A DNA stretch of 64,000 nt from Methylococcales bacterium (GCA_030693155.1 JAUYBJ010000026.1:1-64000); one strand, 5' to 3'. Positions 54,566-63,979 are shown, numbered from the stretch's first letter. Numbers and translations: made by a program. Notes: generated by a model from the letters alone, not told the origin.

Positions 54566-54588
54566 ATAAACTAAACCGTTCAGTTTAT
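54566..54588. promoter_or_regulatory. Predicted TetR operator palindrome
   Basis: ATAAACTAAACCGTTCAGTT(TAT) is a 23-bp near-perfect palindrome (one mispaired position besides the centre), 12 bp from the emrA start and 41 bp from the tetR start. It is the only strong palindrome in the divergent gap. Confidence 0.65.
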
Positions 54589-54599
54589 CAAGGTCGTTT

Positions 54600-55667
54600 A
54601 TGAAGCGTTTGTTCACCCTATTAGTTATCAGTGTATTGGTTATCGGCTCTGGCTTTTTTTTGTTCCGCTGGATAATGGAGCGGCAGAATTTTGAAAGCAC
54701 CGATAATGCGTATTTAAAAGCCAATCAGGTATTAATTACCCCGCAGGTCAATGGCACCATTACACAATTGCTAATGGAAGATAATCAAGCCGTCAAACAA
54801 GGCGACCTGATCGCGGTGATTGATGACCGTGATTATCAGGCCAAACTGGCGGTTGCCGAAGCGCAGCTTGCCGAAGCACTCGCCCACGTTGAACGGTTAC
54901 ACGCCAACAAAAACACCCAGCACGCCAATATCGCCAGTGCCGATGCAGCGATGTCAGTCGTTGAAGCCAAACGCCAACAGATTAATCAGGATTTAAAACG
55001 TTTTAACGCGCTGATTGAGCGCGGCTCTGCCCCGCGCCAGTCACTGGATAAAATAGCATCCGAAGCCAAACAAGCCGCCGCTGAATTGCGCGGTTCACAA
55101 GCCGCCGTCACCGCTCAACAAAAACAGCTCAGCAGTTTTGACAGTGAAATAGCCGAAGCCGACGCGCGTGTTAAACAAGCGATTGCGCACGTTGAACTGG
55201 CAAAACTGGATGTGGAACACACGCAGATTCGTGCGCCGTTCACGGGTGTAATCGGGCATAAAGGCGTACAAATCGGCTCGCACGTTCAAACAGGTATGGC
55301 TCTCGCCTATCTTATGGAAACGGGCAAAATCTGGACGGAAGCTAATTTTAAAGAAACCCAATTGCAGGACATGAAAATCGGGCAGTCGGTAGACATTCAT
55401 ATAGATGCCTATCCCGATGTGAAATTCACGGGTAAAGTGGCGAGTTTTTCCCCTGCCAGCGGTTCAGAATTCAGTATTTTACCGTCCGAAAATGCCACAG
55501 GAAATTTCACCAAAATCGTGCGTCGGGTGCCTGTAAAAATTGTCTTTGATAATCAAAACGATTGTGCAACGACCGCCAGTCCTTTAAAGAACTGGCCGTC
55601 GTGTTCTGAGAATAAATTAAAATCGGGCTTATCAGTCACCGTTAAGGTGCGAGTTAAAAATTCATGA
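54600..55667 (+). CDS. emrA: HlyD-family membrane fusion protein (EmrA-like) with a repeat-derived insertion
   Basis: 355 residues: one membrane span (LLVISVLVIGSGFFLFRWI), the start of the lipoyl domain (STDNAYLKANQVLITPQVNGTITQLLMEDNQAVKQGDLIAVID), a coiled-coil hairpin, then VEHTQIRAPFTGVIGHKGVQIGSHVQTG. The periplasmic adaptor links EmrB to TolC. Near residues 320-336 the stretch CATTASPLKNWPS is encoded by a GCCAGTCC palindrome (55571-55600) and splits KIVFDNQ from NKLKSGLSVTVKV, which are normally close together. Overlaps emrB by four bases. Confidence 0.9.
   Translation: MKRLFTLLVISVLVIGSGFFLFRWIMERQNFESTDNAYLKANQVLITPQVNGTITQLLMEDNQAVKQGDLIAVIDDRDYQAKLAVAEAQLAEALAHVERLHANKNTQHANIASADAAMSVVEAKRQQINQDLKRFNALIERGSAPRQSLDKIASEAKQAAAELRGSQAAVTAQQKQLSSFDSEIAEADARVKQAIAHVELAKLDVEHTQIRAPFTGVIGHKGVQIGSHVQTGMALAYLMETGKIWTEANFKETQLQDMKIGQSVDIHIDAYPDVKFTGKVASFSPASGSEFSILPSENATGNFTKIVRRVPVKIVFDNQNDCATTASPLKNWPSCSENKLKSGLSVTVKVRVKNS
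55571..55600. repeat. GCCAGTCC palindromic repeat inside emrA
   Basis: GACCGCCAGTCCTTTAAAGA and ACTGGCCGTC match the intergenic copies at 49571, 62412 and 31833. It has stayed in frame within the C-terminal part of the adaptor. Confidence 0.8.
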
Positions 55668-57232
55668 CGGCTGTCAATGAAACTGATGAAAAAATCCTCA
55701 CCACAGGTGAATGGATTGGTTTTTTCAGCATGGCAGTCGGCGTATTTATGGCGGTGCTGGATATTCAAATCGTCGCCAGTTCGTTGCAGGAAATTCAGGC
55801 AGGACTATCGGCGACGCAAGATGAAATCGCGTGGGTACAAACCTCTTATCTCATCGCCGAAGTCATTATTATTCCGCTGTCAGGCTGGCTGGGGCGGGTA
55901 TTTTCCACGCGCTATTTATTCGTGCTATCGGTCGGCGGTTTTACGCTAGCCAGTTTAGCGTGTGCGTTTGCGTGGAATTTGCCCTCCATGATTGTGTTTC
56001 GCTGTATTCAGGGATTTCTCGGCGGTGCGATGATTCCGATGACTTTTACCGTGATTTTCATGCTGTTTCCTCAGCGACTGCAATCGTCTATGACCATTGT
56101 GCTGGGCTTGATTGTTACTATGGCTCCTACCATTGGGCCCGTGTTGGGCGGTTATTTAACGGATTCTTACAGTTGGCAATTGTTGTTTTTAATCAACGTG
56201 ATTCCCGGTTTTTTGGTGTGCTTTTTTGTCTGGCGATTTTTGGACATTGATAAACCCGACTGGGCATTGTTGCAGAAAATAGATTTTGTCGGCATCGGCT
56301 TGATTGCCTTGTGTCTGGGATGTATGCAGTTTGTGCTGGAAGAAGGCGCACGCGATCAATGGTTTGAAGATAATTTAATTATCGCATTGACAGCGGTAGC
56401 AACACTGAGCGGCGTGGCAATGTTGTGGTGGGAATTAAAAATTGCCCACCCGATTATTGATTTACGCGCGTTTAAAAATCGTAATTTTGCCGTCGGTTGC
56501 GCTTATAGTTTTGTGCTGGGTATTGGCTTGTACACCATCATTTATCTAACGCCGATTTATTTAGCCAGTGTTAAAGGCTTGAACAGCTTGCAGATTGGCT
56601 ACTATTTAATGGTAGTCGGTTTGTTTCAATTGGTGTCTGCATTTGTGGCAGGCCCTCTGGAAAAGAAAATAGATTTACGCGTCATGCTGGGTTTGGGTTT
56701 CGGCTTATTTGCCTTGGGTTCGTGGTTAAACGGCCAACTTACCGCTGAATCAGGGTATTGGGAATTTTTTCTGCCGCAAGCGATACGCGGTGGCGCGTTG
56801 ATGCTGTGCTTCTTGCCGATTAACACGCTTACCTTAGGTTTGCTACCCGTTGAAGAAGTCAAAAATGCCAGCGGTCTATACAATTTAATGCGCAATTTAG
56901 GCGGGGCAATCGGCTTGGCGGTGGCGAATACCCAAATGCAGTATTTAACCAAAGCGCATTATGCAACGCTACGCGAATCAGTCACGGCAACCGCCGCGCC
57001 TGTGCAGGAGTTGCTTTATGGTTTAGAACAAACCATGCACAACGCTTTACTTGCCGACCCCAGTGCCGCCGCTTTAGCACAACTCACTGGCTTGGCATTG
57101 CGCGAAGCCGAAGTGATGACTTTTAATAACTTGTTTCAAACGATTGCCTGTATCTTTTTCGCCTCCTTATGCGTCGCGCCATTTTTACAAAAAGTCGATG
57201 CTGAAAAAGCCGCCTCGTTGCCGATGGATTGA
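55664..57232 (+). CDS. emrB: EmrB-type DHA2 MFS multidrug transporter
   Basis: 522 residues with about 14 membrane spans. Motifs: MAVGVFMAVLDIQIVASSLQEIQAGL (D1 motif), WVQTSYLIAEVIIIPLSGWLGRVFSTR, and GLIVTMAPTIGPVLGGYLTDSYSWQLLFLINVIPG (motif C). It is the proton-driven inner-membrane pump; with emrA and tolC it forms a tripartite efflux system under the neighbouring TetR repressor. Confidence 0.93.
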   Translation: MTAVNETDEKILTTGEWIGFFSMAVGVFMAVLDIQIVASSLQEIQAGLSATQDEIAWVQTSYLIAEVIIIPLSGWLGRVFSTRYLFVLSVGGFTLASLACAFAWNLPSMIVFRCIQGFLGGAMIPMTFTVIFMLFPQRLQSSMTIVLGLIVTMAPTIGPVLGGYLTDSYSWQLLFLINVIPGFLVCFFVWRFLDIDKPDWALLQKIDFVGIGLIALCLGCMQFVLEEGARDQWFEDNLIIALTAVATLSGVAMLWWELKIAHPIIDLRAFKNRNFAVGCAYSFVLGIGLYTIIYLTPIYLASVKGLNSLQIGYYLMVVGLFQLVSAFVAGPLEKKIDLRVMLGLGFGLFALGSWLNGQLTAESGYWEFFLPQAIRGGALMLCFLPINTLTLGLLPVEEVKNASGLYNLMRNLGGAIGLAVANTQMQYLTKAHYATLRESVTATAAPVQELLYGLEQTMHNALLADPSAAALAQLTGLALREAEVMTFNNLFQTIACIFFASLCVAPFLQKVDAEKAASLPMD

Positions 57233-57303
57233 CAATCAAGACAAACAAGGTACAGCAATTACGCTAAAATACCGCAACAACAAGCCAAAACGGGAAATAT
57301 TCA

Positions 57304-58053
57304 ATGAAAACAGTAGCGTTATACAGCATTAAGGGCGGTGTCGGCAAAACCGCCAGCGCGGTTAATCTGGCGTTTAATGCGGCGCGTAGCGGCTATCGAA
57401 CCTTGATATGGGATTTAGATCCGCAAGCGGCGAGCAGTTATTATTTTCGGATTCAACCAAAAGTAAAAGGCGGCAGCAAGGATTTAATCGCAGGTAAACG
57501 CCCGTTAGATGAGCTGATTAAAGCTACTGATTTTGATAAGCTGGATTTATTGCCTGCTGATTTTTCCTTTCGTAATATGGATTTGGTGCTGGATACCAAG
57601 AAGAAACCCACGCGACAACTGAAAAAATTACTCGCGCCACTGGCATCCGACTATGATTTTGTGTTTTTGGATTGCCCGCCTAATATCTCGTTATTATCGG
57701 AGGCGGTATTTGAAGGGGTCGATGTGTTGCTGTCACCGATTATTCCGACCACGCTGTCAATCGGCACACTGGAGCAGTTACAAAAATTTATCACCGATAA
57801 TGAGCTGACTCATTTAACGTTGTTGCCGTTTTTTTCGATGGTGGACAGCCGCAAAAAAATGCACCTCGACATCATGGCGCATCTCAGTGAAACCTACCCG
57901 AACACCTTAAACACCGCGATTCCTTATGCCAGCGATATTGAACGCATGGGTCTGGAGCGCAAGCCGTTAGGCGCGTATAGTCATAATGGCAAGTCTATCA
58001 ATGCTTATAATGACTTATGGCAAGAGATTCTGACTTGCATCGACACCCCTTGA
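57304..58053 (+). CDS. ParA/Soj-type ATPase without a ParB partner
   Basis: 249 residues: deviant Walker A YSIKGGVGKTASAVNLA, then LIWDLDPQAASSYYF and FVFLDCPPNISLLSEAV (Walker B). These ATPases position DNA, proteasomes, chemoreceptors or other cargo. No ParB or parS is next to it, so it is an orphan whose cargo is unknown. It has 71 bp upstream to emrB and 25 bp downstream to mgtE, so they may be transcribed together. Confidence 0.9.
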   Translation: MKTVALYSIKGGVGKTASAVNLAFNAARSGYRTLIWDLDPQAASSYYFRIQPKVKGGSKDLIAGKRPLDELIKATDFDKLDLLPADFSFRNMDLVLDTKKKPTRQLKKLLAPLASDYDFVFLDCPPNISLLSEAVFEGVDVLLSPIIPTTLSIGTLEQLQKFITDNELTHLTLLPFFSMVDSRKKMHLDIMAHLSETYPNTLNTAIPYASDIERMGLERKPLGAYSHNGKSINAYNDLWQEILTCIDTP

Positions 58054-58078
58054 GTCACCGCTATCGACAGTTAACATC

Positions 58079-59527
58079 ATGACACAATCACCTTCTGGCA
58101 ATATTCATTCTGAGCAATTCTTACAGCACCAGCTGCAAGAAGTCATCACGCTGTTAGAAAAACAGGAGCTGGAAAAGTCACTGGTTCATAGAGACATTTC
58201 AACCACTGATTTAATTGAAACCGTGCTGCATAAACAACAGCAAACCCGCCTACAGGAAAAATTTGCCCAATTACACCCTGCTGATATTGCTGCTATTCTG
58301 GAATCGTTACCGCTGGATCAGCGGCAAATCGCATGGGATGCAATTAAAAAAGATCACGAAGGACAGGTATTATTAGAAGTCTCCGATGCGGTTCGGCAAA
58401 CGCTGATTTCAGGCATGGCGGCGGAAGAACTCGCCAGCGTTGCCAGTCAATTAAATACCGATGAAATAGCTGACATTGTCGCTGATATTCCTAAAAGGAC
58501 GATGCTGAAAATTCTGCGCTCTTTAAATAGTAAAGAGCGTAGTGACTTAAATGCTATTTTGGCGTATTCAGAAAATCAAGTCGGCTCCTTAATGGATTTT
58601 GGCATGATAACGATTCGGGATGATTTGAATTTAAAAGCCGTAATTGCCTATATTCGTAAATTGGGCAAATTACCCAGTCACACCGATAAATTATTTGTTG
58701 TTAATCAATATGATGTCGTTTTAGGAATACTGCCCTTACAACGCTTATTAACGCATAGACCCACGCTACAAGTGGCAGATGTGATGGTAACGGATTTTGT
58801 CCGTTTTGAAGTCACTCAAGAAGCCGCTGAAGTAGCGCGTGCCTTTGAACGCTATGATTTAATTTCCGCGCCTGTGGTTGATAGCGCGGGCAAATTACAA
58901 GGTCGCTTGTGTATCGACAATATCTTACATTTTGTTCGTGAAAAATCGGATGAAGAATTGCTAAGCCAAGCAGGTGTTGGTGAAGAAGAAGATTTATTTT
59001 CCAGCGTTTGGAAAAGTGCTAGAAATCGCTGGGGTTGGTTACTGATTAATATCGTTACCGCGTTTGTCTCCACACGCATTATTGGCTTGTTTGAAAATAT
59101 TATTTTGCAATTGGTCGCGCTGGCTTCGCTCATGCCTATTATTGCCGCAATGGGCGGTAACACGGGCAATCAAACCAGTATGTTGATTATTCGCTCGCTG
59201 GCATTAGGGCAAATTACCCCCGCTAATGTCTCGCGCATGATTAAAAAAGAACTGACGTTAGCGATTATTAACGGCACATTCATCGGATTAATTATCGGTG
59301 CGTTAAGTCTATTACTGTATCAAGATTTGGCATTATCGGGAGTCATGGCAACCGCAATGTTTATTAATATGTTAGTCGCGGTCGTGGTTGGATTAGCCAT
59401 TCCGTTGGTACGGCATAAATTCGGGCGTGACCCAGCGGTAGGCACTAGCGTTATCCTTACCGCCATCACCGACTCGATGGGCTTTTTTATTTTCCTCGGC
59501 TTAGCGAGTTTATTTTTAATTCATTGA
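58079..59527 (+). CDS. mgtE: MgtE-type magnesium transporter
   Basis: 482 residues: N domain (LHPADIAAILESLPLDQRQIAWDAI), paired CBS region (VADVMVTDFVRFEVTQEAAEVARAFERYDLISAPVVDSAGKLQGRL), and membrane domain (ASLMPIIAAMGGNTGNQTSMLIIRSLALGQI), with the MgtE motif GGNTGNQ. It is a Mg2+-gated channel-like importer. It is not preceded by a Mg-riboswitch; the gap to parA is only 25 bp. Confidence 0.95.
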   Translation: MTQSPSGNIHSEQFLQHQLQEVITLLEKQELEKSLVHRDISTTDLIETVLHKQQQTRLQEKFAQLHPADIAAILESLPLDQRQIAWDAIKKDHEGQVLLEVSDAVRQTLISGMAAEELASVASQLNTDEIADIVADIPKRTMLKILRSLNSKERSDLNAILAYSENQVGSLMDFGMITIRDDLNLKAVIAYIRKLGKLPSHTDKLFVVNQYDVVLGILPLQRLLTHRPTLQVADVMVTDFVRFEVTQEAAEVARAFERYDLISAPVVDSAGKLQGRLCIDNILHFVREKSDEELLSQAGVGEEEDLFSSVWKSARNRWGWLLINIVTAFVSTRIIGLFENIILQLVALASLMPIIAAMGGNTGNQTSMLIIRSLALGQITPANVSRMIKKELTLAIINGTFIGLIIGALSLLLYQDLALSGVMATAMFINMLVAVVVGLAIPLVRHKFGRDPAVGTSVILTAITDSMGFFIFLGLASLFLIH

Positions 59528-59631
59528 GGTCGTTTTAAGTGGCTACTGAATTTTATCGAAACTGCTGATTTATTCAATCGACTACTACACGCTACAACTT
59601 AAATAATGACAGGTCAGTTTTTAGCTCACGG

Positions 59632-62370
59632 CTATTTTTTTAACGTAACTTCTAGCATCGTTTTTGAATCACTTTTAATCTCAACAGTTTCCGAATGTGC
59701 CGCTTGACCATCTGGTATCAATTGATACTTGCCTTGATGCAAACTATCAATAAAGAAAACGCCTGCGCCGTTGGAAATGGCAGAGCCTTTGTTACCTTTC
59801 TCTGATAGCACAGCGTCTACTTTCACACCGTCAACAGGATTGCCTTGAGCATCTAGCACTCTACCCGCTATGGTGTAGGTCACTGAAAAGGGAATTAAGA
59901 CCGTGACATAAGCCCCCGACGGCACTTCAACCGCATAGCTTTCTTGACTGGGTTTCCCCTCTACTGGATAGCCAGCTGGATCGAGGTCTAAGCGACATTT
60001 CCCTGCTTGTTGACTAATATAAAGCCCTTGTAAGCCGATTTCTATATTGTGTTTAGTGACAGGATAACCATCTATTTGCAGTAAGCGATCCGAATTTTCG
60101 AGGTAAAGACTGTCCTCGTCATCATATTGTCCATTGTCATTTTTATCCAAAAAAGGCTGAATAAATAAGCCACCGATACCGCGTAATTCTTGAACACTGG
60201 AACTTCGATTGCTTAAACCCAGTGTGGGTTCTACTCTGCCGTTCATATAGATATTCAGGGAAAACTGCCTGTCGTTGGATGCAATTGAAATATCTTGATA
60301 ATTGGCACTCAGTTCAACACCTGGAATCATGACCGTTGATAAACTGGCTAGTAAACCTTGTCCTTGCGTTCCCATACCATAGCCTATTTGGACATCCGCT
60401 AATATACGCCCGTCATTCAGCGCAGCAGGAGGGCGATATTGCCAAACAATCATCCCAAATTTATTCACGCTGGCAGTCGTTTTATTAGTTTCCGCGCTGA
60501 TATTGAGTGAATGCCCGTTAGCATACTCAAACTCAGACTCAGGAAATTTATAAGATAAATCCAGTTTTTGCCTGCTACCATCCCATTGATAACCAACCGC
60601 CCACGCATCTCGATTGACTGAGCTACTAATGCGCAACACCGCATTACTATCAAAATTAGCATTAATCGATGCAGAGGTTTCGTAAAAACGTCCATTAGCG
60701 GTTGTGCCTGCAAACCACGTTCTGGGTTTAACGGTGGCAGTGGTGCTTGAATTCACTGCACCACCTGCGCTAAACGTTAACCAAGATAACGCATTCCAAT
60801 TTAAAAAAGCCTGTTTTGCTAAAGGTGTACTGGTAAAGTTAGCACTGAGATTGTCCAATAACTGTAATTGCGCTTGGCTGTTATAGTCATACTTACCTGT
60901 TTTAAAATCATATAATGCCACTATGTTTGAAACATAAGGAAACCATGACGGACTGTAAAAATACTCCGCTAAAAGTTGCCAACCATTTGAATAAACTAAA
61001 CCTGCACCAACCGTTAATGACTCAAATAACCCATAGCGATAACTCGCACCGCCTGCAAAGCCAATGGGGTGTCCCCATGAGTCAAGCAGGCTATAAGCAG
61101 CTTTATTCTTAGTAGTTGTGCCATTTCCCTGATTTAATTGATTATTGCTCCCGTTGGCAGTGTTTGTTGACAGGGAACGATTAATCCCACCGCTAACGAC
61201 CCAAGTCGATGTCCCTTGCTGTAACTGCGTAGCACGGCTGACAAAACTGGATCTAACCCGTTCAGGTTCTGCGGTTAAAATGCCATTCGGGTACAGCAAA
61301 ATATCATACTCATTGATACTGCCCGCATTGCTTAATACATTATTAAATGTATACAGCCCACTGGAATCAACAAACACTTCAGCAATCATCCGATCATTAG
61401 AAGACCGATCAACCAATCTGGCTAAGGTATTCGGCTGAGCTTGACCTGTAATCGTGCGTCCAATACTGCCAGTGGTGCGGCGAGAAACAGGATCAAAACC
61501 ACCCGTTGATTGCGGCACATTTTTAAAATCATCACGCTTTAACAGTGTCACTCCCCAAAAGTCACCACCTGATTGGTTCTGCCAAAAAGTAGGCTGTGAG
61601 CCGATGACATAATCCGCGTCATCGGTTTTCCAAAAATATTGCAAATCCTGCACACGCCAACTTTCAGGCTTATCCATAACCGCTTGGTTAATATCAACAT
61701 ACCAACTACCGTGATCCAAATTACCCACCGCCAATAAATTACCGCTGATATTAACGGTCTTTTTTTGACTGCTAACGTGCAGGTGTTGAGTAACCGCTGA
61801 GAAATTAAAACGGTCTGGCTGTATGGTTTCCAGCCCCTCAAACGAAATAACTTTTTTAGTTTCTTGTTGCGTATCATTGGTAGCTGCTGCCCCCGCTGGC
61901 AATTTCAACACCAGTGCATATTGACCAATATCAAACGAAACAGTGGCATTGAGTAAGTGGGTAATATAGGCGACCGACAAAGACGTGCCTATTTCTTTAT
62001 CCTTGTGTATTTGTTGTTCAGATAAGCGCACCGCTATTTCAGGCGAGCGTAATTCGATTTGCCCATCATCTAAAGTGCGCGTTTTAATATTTAACGCGGT
62101 AGTGACAGCCTCCAAAGGAATCAGCCAGTCCTCTAAATTAATCGCTTGTTTACCGTCTTCTGCACCCCGCACCAAGGCAGACGGAACGATATTACGGCTA
62201 TCGTTATTGATACCAATAGGGAAAACGTAAAATTCAGGCGTTTTTGTGGCGGGTGATTTTTCGGTAGCGGGGGGAGTGGGTTTTTCAGCTATTTCATCTG
62301 CATAACCGTCATTGCCAAAGAGCATTAACATGGCAAAAAAAGTGATTTTAAGCGCATTGTACATTTTCAC
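59632..62370 (-). CDS. Outer membrane usher-like protein with carboxypeptidase-regulatory-like C-terminal domain
   Basis: 912 residues with signal peptide (ALKITFFAMLMLFGNDGYA). It has an N-terminal region with FYVFPIGINNDSRNIVPSAL, then a plug-like FTGQAQPN-type stretch (GRTITGQAQPNTLARLVDRSSN, VFVDSSGLYTFNNVL), and beta-barrel-type sequence rich in Gly, aromatic and alternating residues. Near residue 770 is FLDKNDNGQYDDEDSL, and near 830 a CarboxypepD_reg-like domain (YTIAGRVLDAQGNPVDGVKVDA). It resembles alternative (CS1/TcfC-like) ushers more than FimD types. It lies downstream of a chaperone and a pilin-like gene. Confidence 0.7.
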   Translation of the reverse strand: MKMYNALKITFFAMLMLFGNDGYADEIAEKPTPPATEKSPATKTPEFYVFPIGINNDSRNIVPSALVRGAEDGKQAINLEDWLIPLEAVTTALNIKTRTLDDGQIELRSPEIAVRLSEQQIHKDKEIGTSLSVAYITHLLNATVSFDIGQYALVLKLPAGAAATNDTQQETKKVISFEGLETIQPDRFNFSAVTQHLHVSSQKKTVNISGNLLAVGNLDHGSWYVDINQAVMDKPESWRVQDLQYFWKTDDADYVIGSQPTFWQNQSGGDFWGVTLLKRDDFKNVPQSTGGFDPVSRRTTGSIGRTITGQAQPNTLARLVDRSSNDRMIAEVFVDSSGLYTFNNVLSNAGSINEYDILLYPNGILTAEPERVRSSFVSRATQLQQGTSTWVVSGGINRSLSTNTANGSNNQLNQGNGTTTKNKAAYSLLDSWGHPIGFAGGASYRYGLFESLTVGAGLVYSNGWQLLAEYFYSPSWFPYVSNIVALYDFKTGKYDYNSQAQLQLLDNLSANFTSTPLAKQAFLNWNALSWLTFSAGGAVNSSTTATVKPRTWFAGTTANGRFYETSASINANFDSNAVLRISSSVNRDAWAVGYQWDGSRQKLDLSYKFPESEFEYANGHSLNISAETNKTTASVNKFGMIVWQYRPPAALNDGRILADVQIGYGMGTQGQGLLASLSTVMIPGVELSANYQDISIASNDRQFSLNIYMNGRVEPTLGLSNRSSSVQELRGIGGLFIQPFLDKNDNGQYDDEDSLYLENSDRLLQIDGYPVTKHNIEIGLQGLYISQQAGKCRLDLDPAGYPVEGKPSQESYAVEVPSGAYVTVLIPFSVTYTIAGRVLDAQGNPVDGVKVDAVLSEKGNKGSAISNGAGVFFIDSLHQGKYQLIPDGQAAHSETVEIKSDSKTMLEVTLKK

Positions 62371-62411
62371 ACGCTAGTAATCTGGTGAGGTATTAAATTT
62401 GTTATTTTTAT

Positions 62412-62441
62412 GGCTGCCAGTCCTTTAAAGGACTGGCAGTC
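62412..62441. repeat. GCCAGTCC palindromic repeat, copy 4
   Basis: GGCTGCCAGTCCTTT / AAAGGACTGGCAGTC, with the same flanks as copy 2 (TGTTATTTTTATG before, ATTCATGCTGTTGTAA after). It lies between the chaperone and usher genes. Confidence 0.8.
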
Positions 62442-62485
62442 ATTCATGCTGTTGTAAGTTTTTGGAAATAAGTTGACTGGTATTC

Positions 62486-62529
62486 AGGAGTGCAAGCTTT
62501 GCTTGCAAGTCAGGCAAAGCCTGACCTCC
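62486..62529. repeat. Nested hairpin GGAGTGCAAGC ... GACCTCC
   Basis: TGCAAGCTTTGCTTGCA and TCAGGCAAAGCCTGA are adjacent small hairpins bounded by AGGAG and CTCC. A further inverted repeat (CTGGATACTGGCAT / ATGCCAGTAT) lies at 62555-62580. No ORF occurs here. Confidence 0.5.
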
Positions 62530-62627
62530 AGCGTTTAGCAATACATCCCTGTGACTGGATACTGGCATCCATGCCAGTATGACAGTGCTAGCTGAACAAT
62601 CTTGCTATTCAAATTCGAGGCGTTAAC

Positions 62628-63419
62628 TTAATGCCCGACGACCAAAGGTTGGTCAAATTTCAAGGTATTTTCATCATGCTCACCCCAAAATAACGTACCG
62701 ATTAACTGATAATTACCAGCGGCAAGTTTACTTAACGCATCATCATTTAATTCAACAGTACGTTTGCCTTCGGCAATCACCGTGATTGCGTCAAAGGCAG
62801 TTTTATGAGCCGCGTTGGTGGCAACTGTTTTACCTGCTTGTTCTAACGTCCATTCCATACGCGGACGTGCGCTGGCTTTGCCTGCATTGGTAACGGCCAA
62901 TAAAACTTTTTTATCTTTGTAGCTGGCACTCTGCACGGCTAACTCTGCTTTTACTCCGCCTACTCGCACATAGATAGCAGAACCGATGCGTGGAATGATT
63001 GACGTTGTAGAACCTGCACTTTTCTCGGCAGCCGCTTGTTCAACAAACACCATCGATCGGTATTCACCTGCTGCCGTGCTGGGTAAAAACCGCGCATTAA
63101 AACGTATTTGTCTACTTTCGTTGGGTTTAAGTTTTACCGATTTAGGTGAAAAAACCAAATAACTGCTTAAATCATTAGGGCTAGATTTCAGAGCTTCAAA
63201 GCCTTTGTCATTGTAAGTAAAAGGCATACTATACAGTTTTGCTTCTTGTTCAGTTGACTCGGCGTTAGTCACGGTAATAACGCCGCTCACGCCTTCATTA
63301 GTCGCATCTGACTGAATCACAAGAGGCGAAACCCCTAAGGCATAGCTGTTACCCAGAAAAAAAAGGCTGCCTAAAAACAGCATTGTTTTAATCGTTGTTT
63401 TCATTATTGTTTTCATCAT
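62628..63419 (-). CDS. PapD-like periplasmic pilus chaperone
   Basis: About 263 residues from ATG 63419. Several ATGs lie in a row (MMKTIMKTTIKTM), so the exact start is uncertain, and no clear ribosome-binding site precedes them. Signal peptide TMLFLGSLFFLGNSYA, then two Ig-like domains: LGVSPLVIQSDATNEGVSGVITVTNAESTEQEAKLYS, VFSPKSVKLKPNESRQIRFNARFLP (G1 strand region), YRSMVFVEQ. The second domain has AVTNAGKASARPRMEWTL. Such chaperones complete the fold of pilus subunits before the usher. Confidence 0.75.
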   Translation of the reverse strand: MMKTIMKTTIKTMLFLGSLFFLGNSYALGVSPLVIQSDATNEGVSGVITVTNAESTEQEAKLYSMPFTYNDKGFEALKSSPNDLSSYLVFSPKSVKLKPNESRQIRFNARFLPSTAAGEYRSMVFVEQAAAEKSAGSTTSIIPRIGSAIYVRVGGVKAELAVQSASYKDKKVLLAVTNAGKASARPRMEWTLEQAGKTVATNAAHKTAFDAITVIAEGKRTVELNDDALSKLAAGNYQLIGTLFWGEHDENTLKFDQPLVVGH

Positions 63420-63463
63420 TATTGTTAGCAAAGGTTAATAGAGATGTTTTTACATGGTCAGCG

Positions 63464-63979
63464 TTAGTTGGCTAATAAAGTTGTGGTAACAGAGACGGTA
63501 TAATCACCTGCTGGCAACGGTGTCGTGCCGTTATCTATCCAAACACTGACACTAAAATTACCTATGGGTATAGATGAAGAAGTAGACGACCCTCCTTTTG
63601 AGGCAGCGACAATTAAATTACCATTTTGATGAATTTGCGCACCATACTGCGTATTACCTGCAAATGCGGCAATTGCCGCCGCACCTATTGGCACAGGATT
63701 GGCTACCGATATGCTCATAGATCGGTTTGCAGCATTACTGGTCATCGAATAACTGACATCTGACCCTGTGCCTTCAGTTGGCTTGGAGGAGATGCGAGTA
63801 GAATTTCCTCTTGTGAACGCCATTTCGCCACCTGAGCCAGTGTTGACTATTGGCTCCACGGTAAATACGTCGATGATCGATCCAGAAAAATTCGTGGTCG
63901 TGGTTAGTGCGAATGCCATGCTACACGCCGCGAATAAATTAACAACCAGCGTTGTTTTTAACAAAAAAATTGTTTTTAT
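63464..63979 (-). CDS. Pilin-like secreted protein, apparent AUA start
   Basis: The ORF track starts at TTG 63964, giving 166 residues, but AAGGAGG (63991-63985) lies far upstream of it. In the same frame an ATA at 63979 is five bases after AAGGAGG and is followed by AAA ACA ATT TTT TTG, giving (M)KTIFLLKTTLVVNLFAACSMAFA as a better signal peptide. The mature protein is Ser/Thr/Gly-rich with beta-strand-like segments (YGAQIHQNGNLIVAAS, FSVSVWIDNGTTPLPAGDYTVSVTTTLL) and ends like a pilin. It is first of a probable operon with the chaperone and usher-like genes. The AUA start is inferred from spacing. Confidence 0.55.
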   Translation of the reverse strand: MKTIFLLKTTLVVNLFAACSMAFALTTTTNFSGSIIDVFTVEPIVNTGSGGEMAFTRGNSTRISSKPTEGTGSDVSYSMTSNAANRSMSISVANPVPIGAAAIAAFAGNTQYGAQIHQNGNLIVAASKGGSSTSSSIPIGNFSVSVWIDNGTTPLPAGDYTVSVTTTLLAN

